DNA of 64,000 bases, taken from the NCBI GenBank assembly GCA_965153455.1, contig OZ234495.1, positions 9,420,875 through 9,484,874 of the forward strand. The letters run 5' to 3'. Position numbers and translations under genes: made by a program. Every line of letters starts with the position of its first letter. Within the stretch, counting starts at the first letter, position 1. The DNA is from Sphagnum compactum (Eukaryota; Bryophyta; Sphagnopsida; Sphagnales). This document shows, in pieces, positions 1 through 12,780 of this stretch. The notes below the pieces were generated by a model. The model was not told the DNA's origin. It worked only from the letters and a program-made list of their open reading frames with translations, and made no database searches.

Positions 1-1777
1 TGTGTTGTAAGAGGAGTTCCGCCCACATGTGACACAATAAACATCCCCCATTGAACTTCACAAGATTAAAATAATGCCCACATGCTTGTATCCTAGGGTT
101 GAATAGATGTTGACAAAGCTTTTAGTGAAATAAAATAAACACCATGTGTAGTACAATGGCTAAAATTACGCGGATGATAATTAATTGTTATTGTATAATA
201 CCAAGTTCAAATTTGACAACTAGCAATAAAACATGAAATTTTATTTATTTATTTTTTTTGCAAAACATGACACGTGTTCTCCAAAATAAAAAGTGCAAAA
301 GAACTGTGTAGAAGTGAATAGGGTCACACAAACCATATGGATGTTTTGAAGTTCAAGGGCTGGGGCAAGGAATATACTATGTTGTGACCCATAACCCTTA
401 TTTGGACCTTTAGCAATGTTTATCTCATTCAACATAATGTGCTAACTGGTTGGCAATCCCCACCCATAATCATGGAAAATATGACAACATAAGTTTAAAG
501 ACAATTTAAATGAAAACATAGGGGCCATTCATTATAACCAACCAATCAATGTCAATCATTTTAATGTTTAATGCCTTTTACAAACATTCGATCATGTGCA
601 CATTTATTGGTGTTATCAATTGATTTTGCCATAAGACAATGGTATTTCATTCAAAATATATATTGCAAGTCAATTTACTATGGCCAATAGAGTTCTTGCA
701 ATTGTATATTGATTTCAAACCCAAGAGAGAAGAGCTTTCAAACAATGTTGCAACATTGTGAGAAGTGTATTTGCCACATGGGATGGTTAGTTTCAACAGG
801 CAAGTGTTGAAATGAATTGATTTTAGGCTACAATCCTAATTTGATGCTTGAAATTAAAGTTTTTAAAGTTCAACACATGGGATTTTCAAATATATCAACT
901 TTAGTTTTCTATATAGCTATCTTGTTCGTTAATTTTCCATCATTATAATGTTTCATAAGATATTTTGAAATTTTCATTCAAGAATTTTAGAATCCTAAGT
1001 TTGGACTAAATTTTGTTTCCATTACTTTATTTTTCTACTCCTTTGAAATGTTAGTCATAGTTCACATTAGGCAACATGGATGAATTTTCACATTTTCATT
1101 GCTCTAATTTGAAATTTTAACAATATTCATCAATATAGATTATAAATTTCTATATAGTTCATCAAAATTCCCATGAAATTTCTAACAATTTTCTTTTTCC
1201 AAATTTTGTGATTAATTCCAATAAATTTGACAAGAAGATAGGGCAACTTTAGGACATTCACTTGTTACTCTACACAATTGAAATCACATTCATGTGTCGA
1301 AGGGGAAGTGGCCAATGTCGGGCAATTATTTGAAATAGGAATAGACCATTGCTTGTTACCAAGGTGATTCTTAATGATGGTTAGTTTCATCATTAAATAA
1401 TTCAGAAGTTGATAAAAGGAATTTTTTTCGAAAATGTTCACATGAAGGTGATGAAAATGTTGATTATTTCAACTCTCTCATGACAAAACTTATGAACACA
1501 AAATATAGGCATTTGTATAAATAACCACCCTCTCCAAGCAATCCATTTGACACCTTTTGCCTTTCTTATGAGTGAAATTGATTCCCTTTGGAACTATTTT
1601 GATGTCATCCTTGGTCCTCTACGGGCATCAACATTATGATAGGTGTCTATTCTTCTTGTTTGATGAATAACTTGGACTACATATGTGTGTTTCATGAGAA
1701 ATAGATGGGACATCCCTCCACTAGAAAGGCATGAACTAATAGACATGAACCTGAATTGCAAAATATGATTTTGACCC
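1..1777. other. AT-rich intergenic DNA, no gene seen
   Basis: All six frames are short and none resembles a protein family I recognise. The sequence is AT-rich with short A and T runs and no clear repeat until the duplication at 1,778. Confidence 0.6.
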
Positions 1778-2020
1778 ATACAAAGGATTTTTAATGAAAG
1801 AAATTCGTTAGATTTTGAAGGAAAAAAATTTGAAATCGCCAAACTTTTATGATAAGTTCCAATAGATAGCCACAAATATAGAAGGATAGGATTTCAACCT
1901 ATACAAAGGATTTTTAATGAAAAAAATGACCCGAATTTGACAGATCTTGAAAAGAAATATTTCCAAATCACTAGATTTCATGATAAGTTCTGCCAGATCA
2001 CCAAACATATAGAAAGATTC
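1778..2020. repeat. Tandem duplication, period about 123 bp
   Basis: The stretch beginning ATACAAAGGATTTTTAATGA at 1,778 starts again at 1,901 with the same order of sub-motifs (AAGGATTTTTAATGA, then GATAAGTTC, then a CCA/ACAAATATAGAA-type end). The two units are clearly related but diverged. Minus-strand frames of 70-93 residues cross the duplication; they look like by-products of the repeat rather than a gene. Confidence 0.6.
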
Positions 2021-2467
2021 TAGGTTTTTTTCTACTTTCATATCTAGTGTGAAAGCCAAATTTGGCTAAAGCCTCTTATGGATGATTGCCACTTCAACTA
2101 CATCTCAAAATTGGAAAAAAAAAAAAAAAAAAACCATGTATCCAACATATGAAAAATTTCAAGAAAATTCAAATTTTGCATAAATAAAAAATTAAATAAT
2201 TTGATTATGCAAAAACGAAATGACTTTTTGGAAAGGAAAAAAGAAAAACAAGGAAGTTTTTACAGTGATAAATCTGACCCTAGGCTAAGGTGACTATCTT
2301 TTAAACCAGTAGTTCTGTACTGATTCTTCCATGAAAACTGACCAATTCTTGCAAGTTTTTGAAATAACCAGAACCGAGAGGCAGGGGAACATTGGTGGAA
2401 CAGAACCCTAGTCAATCCAAGCCCTAATCACCTGCTGACTGTAAATTGAACAAGTGAAGCAGCCCAG

Positions 2468-2497
2468 GTTTTAGGGTTTAGGGTTTTAGGGTTTTGG
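2468..2497 (+). promoter_or_regulatory. Telomere-type TTTAGGG motif cluster (telobox-like)
   Basis: Three consecutive variants of TTTAGGG/TTTTAGGG lie here. TTTAGGG is the common plant telomere unit. Short internal clusters occur as interstitial telomeric scars and as telobox motifs in plant promoters. No gene starts nearby, so a scar or chance cluster is as likely as a working regulatory site. Confidence 0.45.
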
Positions 2498-3968
2498 GCC
2501 AAGCACGGTGGCTAGGCTACATGAGAGACACTCGTGAGAGATATGGGAACTTCATGGGTGCCATGAGTTTTTCTTTTCCTGGCATGGGTGCTCCACCTGG
2601 TTACAAGATCCTTATCAGGAAGAGCTTTTAATTAGGGTTTGAACACAAGCCATCTTTCCATGAACCAAATCAAAACCAAGAAACATGTGAAAATCACACA
2701 ACAGACACCTTGAAGAACTGTTGAATTGGGGACCCATGATGGAAATCTCTAGACATGCATGGTGCATTGAACCTGAAGAAGAAGCACACATGGGTAATGT
2801 AATGGCCTCCAACCAAATTGCCAGAGGATCAAATGACTCACTCACTTATGCCCTAACCTAAACACATGGGCAATAGCTCTTTCTATAAATGACACTCCAC
2901 TCCATTTCAGGGCTGCAATAATTTTCGATTATGCCCACCTTTCCAAACAGGCCCACTCTCATGACTAGAGAAGCCCAACATAGTAATGTCATTGTTTGGA
3001 AGACAGCTTTCTTTTGCCCTTTCTCTGACGGTCACAAAGAGCTTATGTAAGTCATGAATGAAGTCCTGTTCTGGTTCTAATATTAGTCCGGATTGGCTTA
3101 CTTGAGCTTTTCTCAACATTGGAAATCATTTGACCCAGCACCCACCATTGCAACCATCCATTGGACCCTCCTACTTCCACCACACTCTCTACTAGTAACT
3201 GGGTACTAGTATCATAGGTAAGTAGTTAGGCAAATGCAAGTGGTTTTTATGTAAGTAAGTAAAACATTTGGTGTCTTGCTAGGTGAATAGATACATGTGG
3301 ATGGTTAGTACATAGCTATAACCACTCTAGTTAGCTATGGGATAGTAATATAATGAGAAAGTGTTTCTTATCCATACATCATCATCCTTTTTTGCATGGT
3401 GGGCTGGTGGGTGTTGGTTCACTTTGGCCCATCATTCTTATTTGTGGCCGAATTTATATTGGAATGTGCTTTCAAATACCATACTTGGTCCAACCTTGTG
3501 AACTTGCCTAAAGCTCATTAAGTGTGAAAGACCTTAAACACCCCCTAATGAGCATTGTCTAGTGCAAAGAATGTGCAATCCTATGTTCAATCCTTGGTGG
3601 CTAGTTCTGCCACAAGGTTTGACTATTCTGACCTTATTCATATGTTAATTTTTTAAAAAAGATTGTTATGTTTCAATGTTTGAATCTATGTTGTTGGTTG
3701 ATACTTTGATATGTAGTGGTTCAACTCAGTAGTTCAATTGGTTAAAAGATTAGCTCAACTAGTTGGGATGAACAATGAGCTGCTTGAGTTTCAACACCAG
3801 CAAACTTCAAAAATGATAACCAAAAAAAAATTTATTTAAAAGATTCATAGGTATTACTATCATACCTATGACCGATGTCAGCACTTCTTTGCTGAATATA
3901 TATATTTATTTTTTATATGAGGTTTGACAATTTTAAATTTAAATTTCCAAATTTTCAACAGTTGAAGA

Positions 3969-3986
3969 ATATATATATATATATAT
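3969..3986. repeat. (AT)n microsatellite
   Basis: A perfect run of about nine AT units in AT-rich DNA. Confidence 0.85.
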
Positions 3987-5039
3987 GCAAGATACATCTT
4001 GTGTAGTGAATTAGCAATAATAAACCCAATGCTTTTTCAACAATTTCAACAAATATCAATTTCTCTTTTTTCAACTAGACCTTGTGCAATTTTATTCGTA
4101 CCAAACATCAATCATAGGTATGGTATTTCATCTATTAGACATCATTTCAACATGAAAAATGTGGACATTCGTTACTTTAGCTAGGCTCGTTTGCTAGCAA
4201 GGTGCCTAATACTAAATTATTTTTGTCAATTATGTTCAGTAATAACAATACTAATAATTTATATAACTCAGCATAATACTAAAATTTAATGCCGCTTTGC
4301 GCTTGAGTCGAGAGCTTCATTCAGATTTTTGGATGGCATGCACATATTTTTCCAAAAAATTGGCAATTTCAAAAGTAATTAATTAGTGCCTAACCAGTCT
4401 AGGTACTAGGGCAATCTAATTGTATCTTCCAGCAATGAAAATAGTAATCCTCAGAAGAACACATTTTGAGTACCTATGGACAAAGAGTAGGTAGGTTGGA
4501 TGCCACATTTTCAATTGACAACAAAAAGACCAAAACTCCCAAAAATATCAAATATATTCAATTGGTCATACAAGCATTAATTAGACATCATTTATAATAT
4601 AGAAAGGTGCAATCAAAACAATGGCAATAACAAATTGCATCCCCAGTCTTACATGGATATGAAGTCCACTCTTGGGCAGGTCTTTGATTTTGTTGATACC
4701 CACCCACCAGTTCTGGTTTTGGGGAAGTATTTGAGAATCAAAATACCTCCAGTTCTAAGTTATTTTAAAACTCTAAACAAACTGTGTGTGGTCTGAAGTG
4801 AACTTAACCTCCAAGATTGCCAAGGAGACTACCACAAAAACACTTTGAAGATAATCATTGTGCCAATTCCAGCCCATGTGTAAAAACCTTTCAAAACCTT
4901 CGGCCAAAAAACCAAACAAAAATCTGCATTCCTGAGTTAGTTTGATTTCTGGAAGTAATGGGAAGACCCAGTCATGCTCTTACGGAGTGAGCACTAGAGA
5001 GATCTAGCTAAAGAAAATACTCAGTCTGTACTCCATCAA

Positions 5040-5250
5040 GCTCAAACGAGCTTATGAGGGTAAATATGTAAATACCCAATAGTTCTTTGAAAATGTTCAA
5101 GAACCCAGAACCAGTGGTCATTTTATTCTGAATTTTTTAATAAGAAAAAACCTAGAACTGAGGTCTTTGATTTTGAAGAGTTTTGAAAAACCCAGAACCA
5201 GAGGTTATCACAAATTTAAAGAACCGCCCAACACTTGTACAATCCAACTG
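5040..5250. repeat. Copy of the AGTGTTGGG / GGTTCT dispersed repeat family
   Basis: Contains repeated phrases such as AGTTCTTTGAAAATG, AACCCAGAACCAGTGG and GAACCAGAGGTTATCAC, and ends in AACCGCCCAACACTTGTAC. The reverse complement of that end matches the termini of copies near 27.7, 53.5 and 56.9 kb. No coding capacity is visible. It is probably a degenerate non-autonomous transposon. Confidence 0.5.
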
Positions 5251-5980
5251 ATTTTGCCTTCAGGACACTATCTTTGTCATCACCACTCTCTCCTCTTCAA
5301 CTGCTAAAGCAACTACATCCCAGCTTCAACCAGACTCTCAGTCTATGCAAGGACATGATTTATTTTCATCATCACAATTTCTGCTGAGGGTATAACAAAG
5401 TCTAGAATATAGTGTTGGCAACCAGAGGTTGAATCTCCTCTTGACTGCCGAACCTAAGTGTGAATACTTCAGCTGCATCAACATTTTAGCTGAAAACCAA
5501 TAAGAACCCCATAAAGGCCACCATGAGATTCAGATTGTGTGTGGCAATCGTTCCCCATACAAGTATCAAAGTTCCTGCAGTGCTTACTAACTCAAATACA
5601 GCTGGAAACAGTTCTGCAACACTCATAAACCACCATACCTTACTCAAAGATTAATGATGAATGTCTCTTCTTTCCACCTCCTGCTCTCATCTAAATAGGT
5701 TCTCTGTTTGAAACACAACTCCAGAAACATGAAAAATTCAAGAGGGCTTATATGCAAACTTCAAAGTGTGAGAAATAAACAAGAAGTGACTGAAATAGGC
5801 AAAATTAAACAGAGAAAAGTGGACAAAGAAGCTGCAGAAGTCTCCACAATGCACTCACTTGTATTCACAGAAAACTGTTCAGTAATCTTGATATAACCCT
5901 GGGGGAAAACCATTCTATCAAGGATGCAGGACTTGGCTGCCACAGGAGCAATGTGCCCAGTACAAGTACATGCCAACGGG

Positions 5981-6352
5981 TCACCCCATGCCACTTTCTC
6001 CACTTTCTCCACTATCCCATGACAAGTTATCCCAGTCATCAGAATCAGCTTTGCTCACATGACATGACCCAAAATGATAATTGTGATGGTCATCAAGCTT
6101 CCCATCATCCCAACCTTGCCATGAGTCACCAGCAGCGTTATTGCTGCTCCCACCCTTGCTATCAATGCCATTCTTTGTGTCCCTCCCGTGCCAGCTATTC
6201 ATGGTCATTGCTGGAAGAATCCCAACTACTTCCACCATTGAAGTCCTGGAATCCACTGCTAGAGTGCATGGCACCATAATGGGAACTAGTTCACTGATCT
6301 GACTTCCATCTGCAGTGTAGACCTCCATTTGTTGTGAGGCCATGGCCATCAC
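5981..6352 (-). CDS. Doubtful minus-strand frame, tryptophan/aspartate-rich
   Basis: An open frame of 123 codons with a biased composition: a Ser/Gly/Asn-rich middle followed by DSWQGWDDGK and DDWDNLSWDSGES. WxGWDD-like tails occur in some plant ArfGAP proteins of the AGD6/AGD7 type, but I cannot see an ArfGAP zinc finger or any connected exon, so this resemblance is weak. The opposite strand is also open over 108 codons, which lowers the weight of either frame. It could be one exon of an unrecognised gene, a gene fragment, or chance. Confidence 0.2.
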   Translation of the reverse strand: MMAMASQQMEVYTADGSQISELVPIMVPCTLAVDSRTSMVEVVGILPAMTMNSWHGRDTKNGIDSKGGSSNNAAGDSWQGWDDGKLDDHHNYHFGSCHVSKADSDDWDNLSWDSGESGESGMG

Positions 6353-7819
6353 CCAATGTTTTCTATCCCAATTATGTGGTTTTTGTTGCCACTACAAAAA
6401 CTATTCCATTTAACATCTGATCATATCCTCCATCATGCACTTGCCACACTCACTCACCCAACCACCATCCAAAAAAGTACACAGAGCATACCATCACTGG
6501 ACCACCACCACCACCACTGCCCAGTGCAACCAAACCACCAGACAAGGCTGCACAAGAACCCTAGAGCAGTAGAATAAACACCGATGCCTTCTCTGTATAC
6601 CAGCATGACAGAAGACTTCACAATAACACATTCCTAAACTAATGGAGATAATCAGCACTGAGAACTTTTTACTAAAAATTTTACAAAAGAAAGAGATGAA
6701 TATGTCACATAAACCTGTGACTAAGCATTTGTAAATGACTTTGAAGGTTTGCATAAGAATTAGGGTTCTTTTGTTTACTTGTGGGTGTTAATAGATTTGA
6801 TCTTGTTGAAGAAGCAATCACTTGTTTAAAGTGAATTTGGGGATTTGCTTTCAATTGGTGTGTTGATTTGGTGTATTCATTAATGTGAAAATGTATGACT
6901 TCTTGATAAGTTGAGGAATAAAGTGGTTAGGACAGTCTGTTGAGTCACTGATATGGGATCGTGTTGAGTTGACACTTTAAAACGTTTGGTTGGAAAATAT
7001 AAACATTATTGTATCATGTCAATGTTAATGGATGAAAAAAAAAAGGGTTTGGAATGTCTATTTCAATTGTTGAAATCAAACAATTTTATTTCATAATTAA
7101 GAGAATATGTGGTTATAGGTGTTGTTTTGTAGTGTTTTTAAGTTGGGGATGCTTATGTGAAGTTAATTTGAACTTTTTGTGTTGGTGATCACTTAATGTT
7201 CAATTTTTTAATTTATTAGGATTTGGATTAAATGACATTGTTTCAGTAAAGGTTGGACATCAATATTGAGAGCCAAAATGGTGCAACTGAAAGTTTAATT
7301 TTTAGCCTTTTTCATTTTTAACTATTGGTGTAGGCTGAAAATTTGTAAATTAATGCATGATATTGTTGGACACGAGATGCCACAACTAAAGAGGTAAAAT
7401 CAACTTCAAGAAATGGGATGTGCGATTTTCAAAGACCAAATGGCTTGTACATGATAGAGCAATTTGAAGAAAGCCATTGGCCAAAATCCCACTACCCCTA
7501 TGCTCTCCACCTAAACAAATATACAAAGTTAATAAAGTGCTATGAAGACTTGTTGTAGGAGTTTGTAAAAATATATAAGCAGTTATATAACAACTATACA
7601 TACATTATTACAATCCACATGTCTACTCACTTATGAGCTTAAGTTGGCTCCTACCAAATCTTTTGTCAATATCAAGCAACATGATCATACAAATTTCTTC
7701 CAACTTGAGACTTTCTAATGAAAAATTTCCAAAATTTTGGCAATTTGTTTTTCCAATAAATTATTGCTGAAACCCTAATTTTAGGGTATTGCATGAGAGG
7801 GTATTGCAATTTTGTTCCA
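6353..7819. other. Intergenic DNA upstream of the 14-3-3 promoter
   Basis: AT-rich, with several long T or A runs and no frame above about 86 residues. A CCACCACCACCACCAC run lies near 6,503. I see nothing supportable as a gene. Confidence 0.55.
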
Positions 7820-8251
7820 ATGCAAAATGGCGCGCGACGACACGAAGGCAGCATGTGTCTCCAATTGATTAGAGATTTCTCCCATTGTGATCTGCCTCGC
7901 AGGAAAATCAGAACCCGAGCTCTAATCGGATATTGACACGTGTCGGTGAGACAGAGGCCTCGGCGACGAAGAGGGACCTTAGTGGGGACGGGGCAGGGCG
8001 GTACAGGTGTCAAAGGCGGTAAGGTGGTAAGGTGGTAAGGCGGTAATGATGAGGTAAGGTGGTAGGGTTGAGGTCGGAAAGGCACAGAGCGCGCACAGAA
8101 CTGCTGTCGGCGTTCCTGCGATTGCTGTGCGCGATCTTTGCGTTGTCGCAGCTGTTTGTCCATCGTAGCATATACGAAGTGCTCGTTGCTTGCTGTGTGG
8201 GTGTGTCTTCTCACGCCGGTACGCTCCACAACAAGCGAGAAAGCGAGCGGC
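7820..8251 (+). promoter_or_regulatory. GC- and CpG-rich promoter / 5' leader of the 14-3-3 gene
   Basis: Composition changes sharply near 7,826 (GGCGCGCGACGACACGAAGG) from AT-rich DNA to a CpG-rich block that continues into exon 1. It holds an ACACGTGTC element with a G-box core (CACGTG) near 7,936 and the GGTAAGGT minisatellite. The transcription start cannot be fixed; several short upstream frames exist in this block. Confidence 0.5.
8017..8069 (+). repeat. GGTAAGGTGGTAAGG minisatellite in the promoter
   Basis: Imperfect tandem copies of GGTAAGGT and GGCGGTAA lie about 180-235 bp upstream of the 14-3-3 start codon. Such short arrays often vary in copy number. No function is shown. Confidence 0.7.
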
Positions 8252-11251
8252 ATGGGAACTGAGAAGGAGAGGGAGCGCTATGTCTACTTGGCCAAGCTTT
8301 CGGAACAAGCCGAGCGCTACGATGGTGCTTTTCGCATGCCGCCCTTATATGTGTGTGTGTGCGCGCGTTTGTGTATCTATATGTATCTGTAATAGCAATC
8401 GCTTTGTTTGTGATTCAGTTCTCGTTTGCCATTCGGGTTTCTCTGGTAACTGCCTGCCTGTATGCGGTCTTCTTGATTGCATTATCATGTTTGGGGTTTT
8501 TTGTGATGTTAGGTGACACTCCTTTGGTTTCTTTCATGAAGCATGAGGAATGCTCGTGGTTGTGTGAATGGCGTCGTTTCTACAAGTGTTTCTGGTGATT
8601 TGTGCAAACAGTCTAGATGCTTCACACTTCGGTCTCTTGTAACTGGCACAATTCATTTATAAGGGTTTCTTTTGATGCTTTTCATTTTCAGGGAGGGCCC
8701 GCCCGCTTGTTCCTTGCATGCATGTAGAGTCTCATATACGACGAGAGTGTTTGTTTCTTCCAGTGCCGTACGGCCTGACTTTTGGATCCGCCGTTGAGCT
8801 TTCCCAACTGCCAGATCTTTCCCTGATTTCCTTAATAGGCATTTTGCAGATCTCTCCCTGGCAGATCTATGGCATATATTCTTTAATCTTGATGCATAAG
8901 CAGATCACCAGAAGATAGCAGCGCTTGATTTATCACTGATGTCCAGCATTATTAGACATACATGGTCATCGTGTTGGTTTGTGGCACCTGCTTGCACCAA
9001 TAGTTTGGTGTTTTTTTTGCCGTACTTTTGAAGTATCATCTGCGATTGTAGAAACCCTATGAGGGCTGGGGATTTCCTTTCCTCAGATCTAAGATTGTTC
9101 TGTTCATGTCTTTGTCCAGCTGCAACTTGCTAATTTGTTAACTAACAGCAATGACTTGGCTCAACAGAAATGGTTGAGGCCATGAAGAAAGTTGCAAAGC
9201 TTGATGTGGAGCTTACAGTGGAAGAGAGGAACTTGCTCTCTGTTGGATACAAGAACGTCATTGGTGCTCGGAGAGCCTCATGGCGCATCATGTCCTCCAT
9301 AGAGCAGAAAGAGGAGAGCAAGGGTAATGAGCAAAATGTGAGGCGTATCAAGGATTATCGGCATAAGGTGGAGGAGGAGCTGGCTAAAATTTGCAGTGAC
9401 ATTCTCACTATCATCGATGGGCACTTGATTCCATCATCCAGTACAGGGGAATCTACTGTCTTTTATTACAAGATGTACTGTATCTTTGCCCTCTTGAATT
9501 GTTGGAGTTTGTTGTGCACATGTTGTCTTGATTCTGTGCCCAGTCCCTTACAATCTTGCACCAGCTTGAGAATTACAGAGATCATGCGATGTAGATGCAC
9601 TTGGACTCTGTTCTCAATGCCAGGTGTTTGTGTTCCATGCAGTTGTTCTAATTTATGTCTATGTATTGCTTCATGTGTTGGATGCCCCGAGATCCTAGTC
9701 TTTGTGTTGAAGGAGTGTGATCATTTACCTCTGTAGATGAAAAGCATGTGGCATGGTAAATAACTATGAGAGTTGATAATACAGTACAACTTCAGTTTGT
9801 CTATTTGAGAATTCCACAATCTGTGGAGAAAGTTGTTGTCATGAGAGTATGTGGATGATCTTGCAGTTAGTTCATCTATTGAATATAGTTCATGGCCATT
9901 AAAAGTTTGACAGCCATGGGAGTACTGGGTGTTTTGGGTTGTGTGCATGTTGATTCCTCTGTTGGTGTGTTGGGACTTTGACTTTCCAAAAATATCTGGA
10001 TGTGCAGGAAGGGAGACTATTACCGGTACTTGGCAGAGTTCAAAACAGGAAATGAAAGAAAAGAAGCTGCTGATCATTCACTGAAAGCATATGAGGTACA
10101 CCTGGAATTCTTATGCCCATATTTCCAGTCTACATATGTGTCTCATTTTCTTCTGGGGAGAAATATATGAATGTAAGAGACAAAAGGTGGTTGCATGTTG
10201 ATTTCATTGGCAACTTGGAGACTTCCAATAGAAAAGGTTCTAAGTGATGTTTGTTTGGCTGGAAATATCTATGTTATATTCTGGGTTGAGACTTGCATTA
10301 CAATGCTTATCATACCATTTGTAGCTACACACCTAGTTTTACATATGAGGCCTGTTCTTTGGACTAGGGTTCTTTTAATTTTCTGAGCATTGAGGCTATC
10401 ATATGTTGGCTACAAAGTGGCTGTGATGTATAGGCTTATTCTTGTACTGAAACTCTGTGCAGGCTGCTTCAAACACAGCAATTACAGATTTGGCACCGAC
10501 ACACCCAATTAGGCTGGGTCTTGCATTGAATTTCTCAGTCTTCTACTATGAGATTTTTAACTCACCTGAGCGGTGAGTGGGTAATAGTTCATGCTATTGG
10601 CATCAAAGTTTTGAACCATTTTAGGGTTGTATGTGTGGTCTTGTTATTTGGTTTTTTGGTATTGCTTCGGCAAGTCTTGTCAGAAATAAGATAAATTGAC
10701 CTCTTTCTTGCTGGATTTGCAGAGCTTGCCATTTGGCAAAACAAGCATTTGATGAAGCAATTGCAGAGCTTGACACCTTGAGTGAAGAGTCATACAAAGA
10801 CAGCACTCTCATTATGCAGCTTCTTAGAGATAATCTCACTCTCTGGACATCAGACCTGCAAGAGGATGGAGGTAAGATTGCATTGCAGACTCCAAATGTT
10901 GAGAGAGGTATCCTAGTATTTGTGGAGATCACCTGACATTGTCCACTAAACTCTAATATGTTTAGGTGTTTTCTCATTGCTTATTGCCTTTAGCATGTTG
11001 ACCTCCAAGGGAAGACAGGAGTTAAAGACATAGTGATCCCAACACCTACTTGCATTCTTGGCATTGAAATTGACTTGGGTGGTAGGGATTTTCTCCATGT
11101 TCTCCATGTTCTTTCCTCTGTACTTTGATTGAGTTCAAATCCAAGAATGTTTAGGCAGATTCATTTTGATTTTTTGTATTTGTTTTGTTTCCCAGGTGAG
11201 GACCAGCCAAAAGGTGATGACTCGACAAGGGTTGATGAAGCAGAGGTATAG
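8252..11251 (+). CDS. 14-3-3 protein (general regulatory factor), six exons, 260 aa
   Basis: The exons are 8252-8324, 9168-9474, 10008-10095, 10463-10572, 10723-10871 and 11196-11251; every intron is GT-AG and the phases close to exactly 261 codons with a TAG stop. 14-3-3 proteins are dimeric cytosolic and nuclear adaptors that bind phosphoserine/phosphothreonine motifs on client enzymes, channels and transcription factors. The product begins [20 protein letters not shown]. It carries the family signature [11 protein letters not shown] (about residues 45-55) and a [20 protein letters not shown]-type end helix. The phosphopeptide pocket residues are present as K53, R60, R133 and Y134, with N179 in [14 protein letters not shown]. 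The acidic C-terminal tail ends DEAEV. Length and motifs are normal, so it is probably functional. Start chosen because it gives the usual N-terminal helix. Introns hold most of the 3 kb. The isoform class (epsilon or non-epsilon) was not resolved. Confidence 0.96.
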
Positions 11252-12780
11252 GAAAAATTTACTCTTGTTCCAATTTCTTGTTTGATCAAGCCTTTTCAAT
11301 ATGGGAGATTGTTTGAGTGTGCAAGGCTACACTGTCCTAGAACCTATTGACCAGAAACCAGTTGACATCAGTTTCCACTCACAATCACATTCCTAGGCAT
11401 TACAGGTTTCTAGTTGTCCAGGAGAGTATCTTCTGCAATTTCTGTTCTGAGGTTTCACATGAGTATAATCAGTTAGGTTCTTTAGACAAAGATGTCTGCA
11501 TCTTGTGATCTTGGAAATAGAACTGGTATCACTTGAAGCTTTTGCAGTGGCTGCAAGATTATGATATTGCTGGTCAATTTGGGAGTTTTAACATGACTTC
11601 TGTAGACCTTTGTGCAGTATGCTCAATCTGAGTGTTGTACTTGTTATTTTGCTGATACCATAGTGTTTGCCTGTGTCATTTGTCTGCAGTGAAGTGCCTT
11701 TAATACACCAAGATATGTGGGGTTCCCCCAACTTGGGGCTTGTGACATGTTAGCAGTTTGAAACGGAATTCATCACAAGGATCAATCCCTGACAAATGCT
11801 GGTGGACATCCTGTTTGCAGGTCCTTAGACTGAGCATCTAGCTACATCTTTTAGTATTTAGTTGTAAGTTGGATATTGTCAAGCAGTACTTGCAACTACT
11901 GCAGGCTAGTGCAGAGATGCAGATTCTATGTTGTTACTACAAGTCTTGTGGCAAACTTTTAGGACCCACGCAGAGTGCTTTCAACTATATCAGATCATGT
12001 TTCTGTTCTGGTCTATTGCAGACATTTGACCTCCCTAGTTTGTCATGTAAAAAGTTCTGGATCTCCTAAAAAGCCTGACTTCACACACATCTCAATCTCC
12101 CTGGTTGTTGTTCATAGTGGTGAAAAGCTCCTAGCATGCATTATGCCATTGTGTTGATCACTGACCCCAGGCTTGTAATGAAGTGTGCTACATGAGGCTT
12201 TGGATTGGCAACCTGTCCAAAATATGGATATGAGCTATTACGACAAGAAGCTTCACAACTAACTGCATCCCTGACGGCATAGCGTAATGCTGCTGAGGTT
12301 ATACTGATCTTCTCTCACACCTCTATGGTCACTGGGGATCTTCTCTTTTGCACTCTTTTGCTTTATGTGTTTTCTGTACTAGATGTAGTCTAAGACTGCT
12401 TCCTTTTATGTGGGAGCCCAGAAGCTTGTCGTTAGCACATAGTCTGTGGTTGCTGAAACAACACTAGTATCTTTTGTACTCTTTTGCTTTATGTATTTTC
12501 CGTGCTAGGAGTCATCTAGTAGGACTGCCTCCTTTTATTATGGGAGGTCAAACGCATCTTGTTAGAACAGTTTGTGCTTGTGGAACAGTGCTAGGGTTTG
12601 GTCATGAGTTATGTTCAAGGGTAATTGATAGAATTGCAAAAAAATTCCATGAATGAAGGTTGGAAATAACTCTAATTATCTGAGAAGAGCTTATCCCATA
12701 GTTCCTCTATGAATCCTGTGTGTAGGGCAATGAACTGCGAAGAAAAATAGTGAAAGGCCATAACATTACACAACCTCCAC
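11252..12780. other. 3' flank of the 14-3-3 gene
   Basis: No coding domain. A direct repeat is visible: the phrase CTTTTGCTTTATGT followed by TTTTC, a CTA-containing stretch and CTGC near 12,355 recurs near 12,481, about 125 bp apart. 3' UTR and decayed duplicated sequence are the likely content. No polyadenylation site can be assigned with confidence. Confidence 0.45.

Larger units (their letters stand above)
2500..5980. other. Repeat-rich intergenic DNA
   Basis: No supported gene. Visible content: possible tRNA-like promoter boxes near 3,585 (GTTCAATCC) and 3,751-3,800, an (AT)n run at 3,969-3,986, and a GGTTCT-family repeat near 5,040-5,250. The short frames on both strands show no recognisable domain. 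Confidence 0.5.

Noticed and set aside
8059-8516. Overlapping plus-strand frames of 67-108 codons around 14-3-3 exon 1
   Set aside because: They are shadow frames or read through the exon-1 donor at 8,325 into a CA/TG-rich intron; only the 8,252 frame joins the conserved exons.
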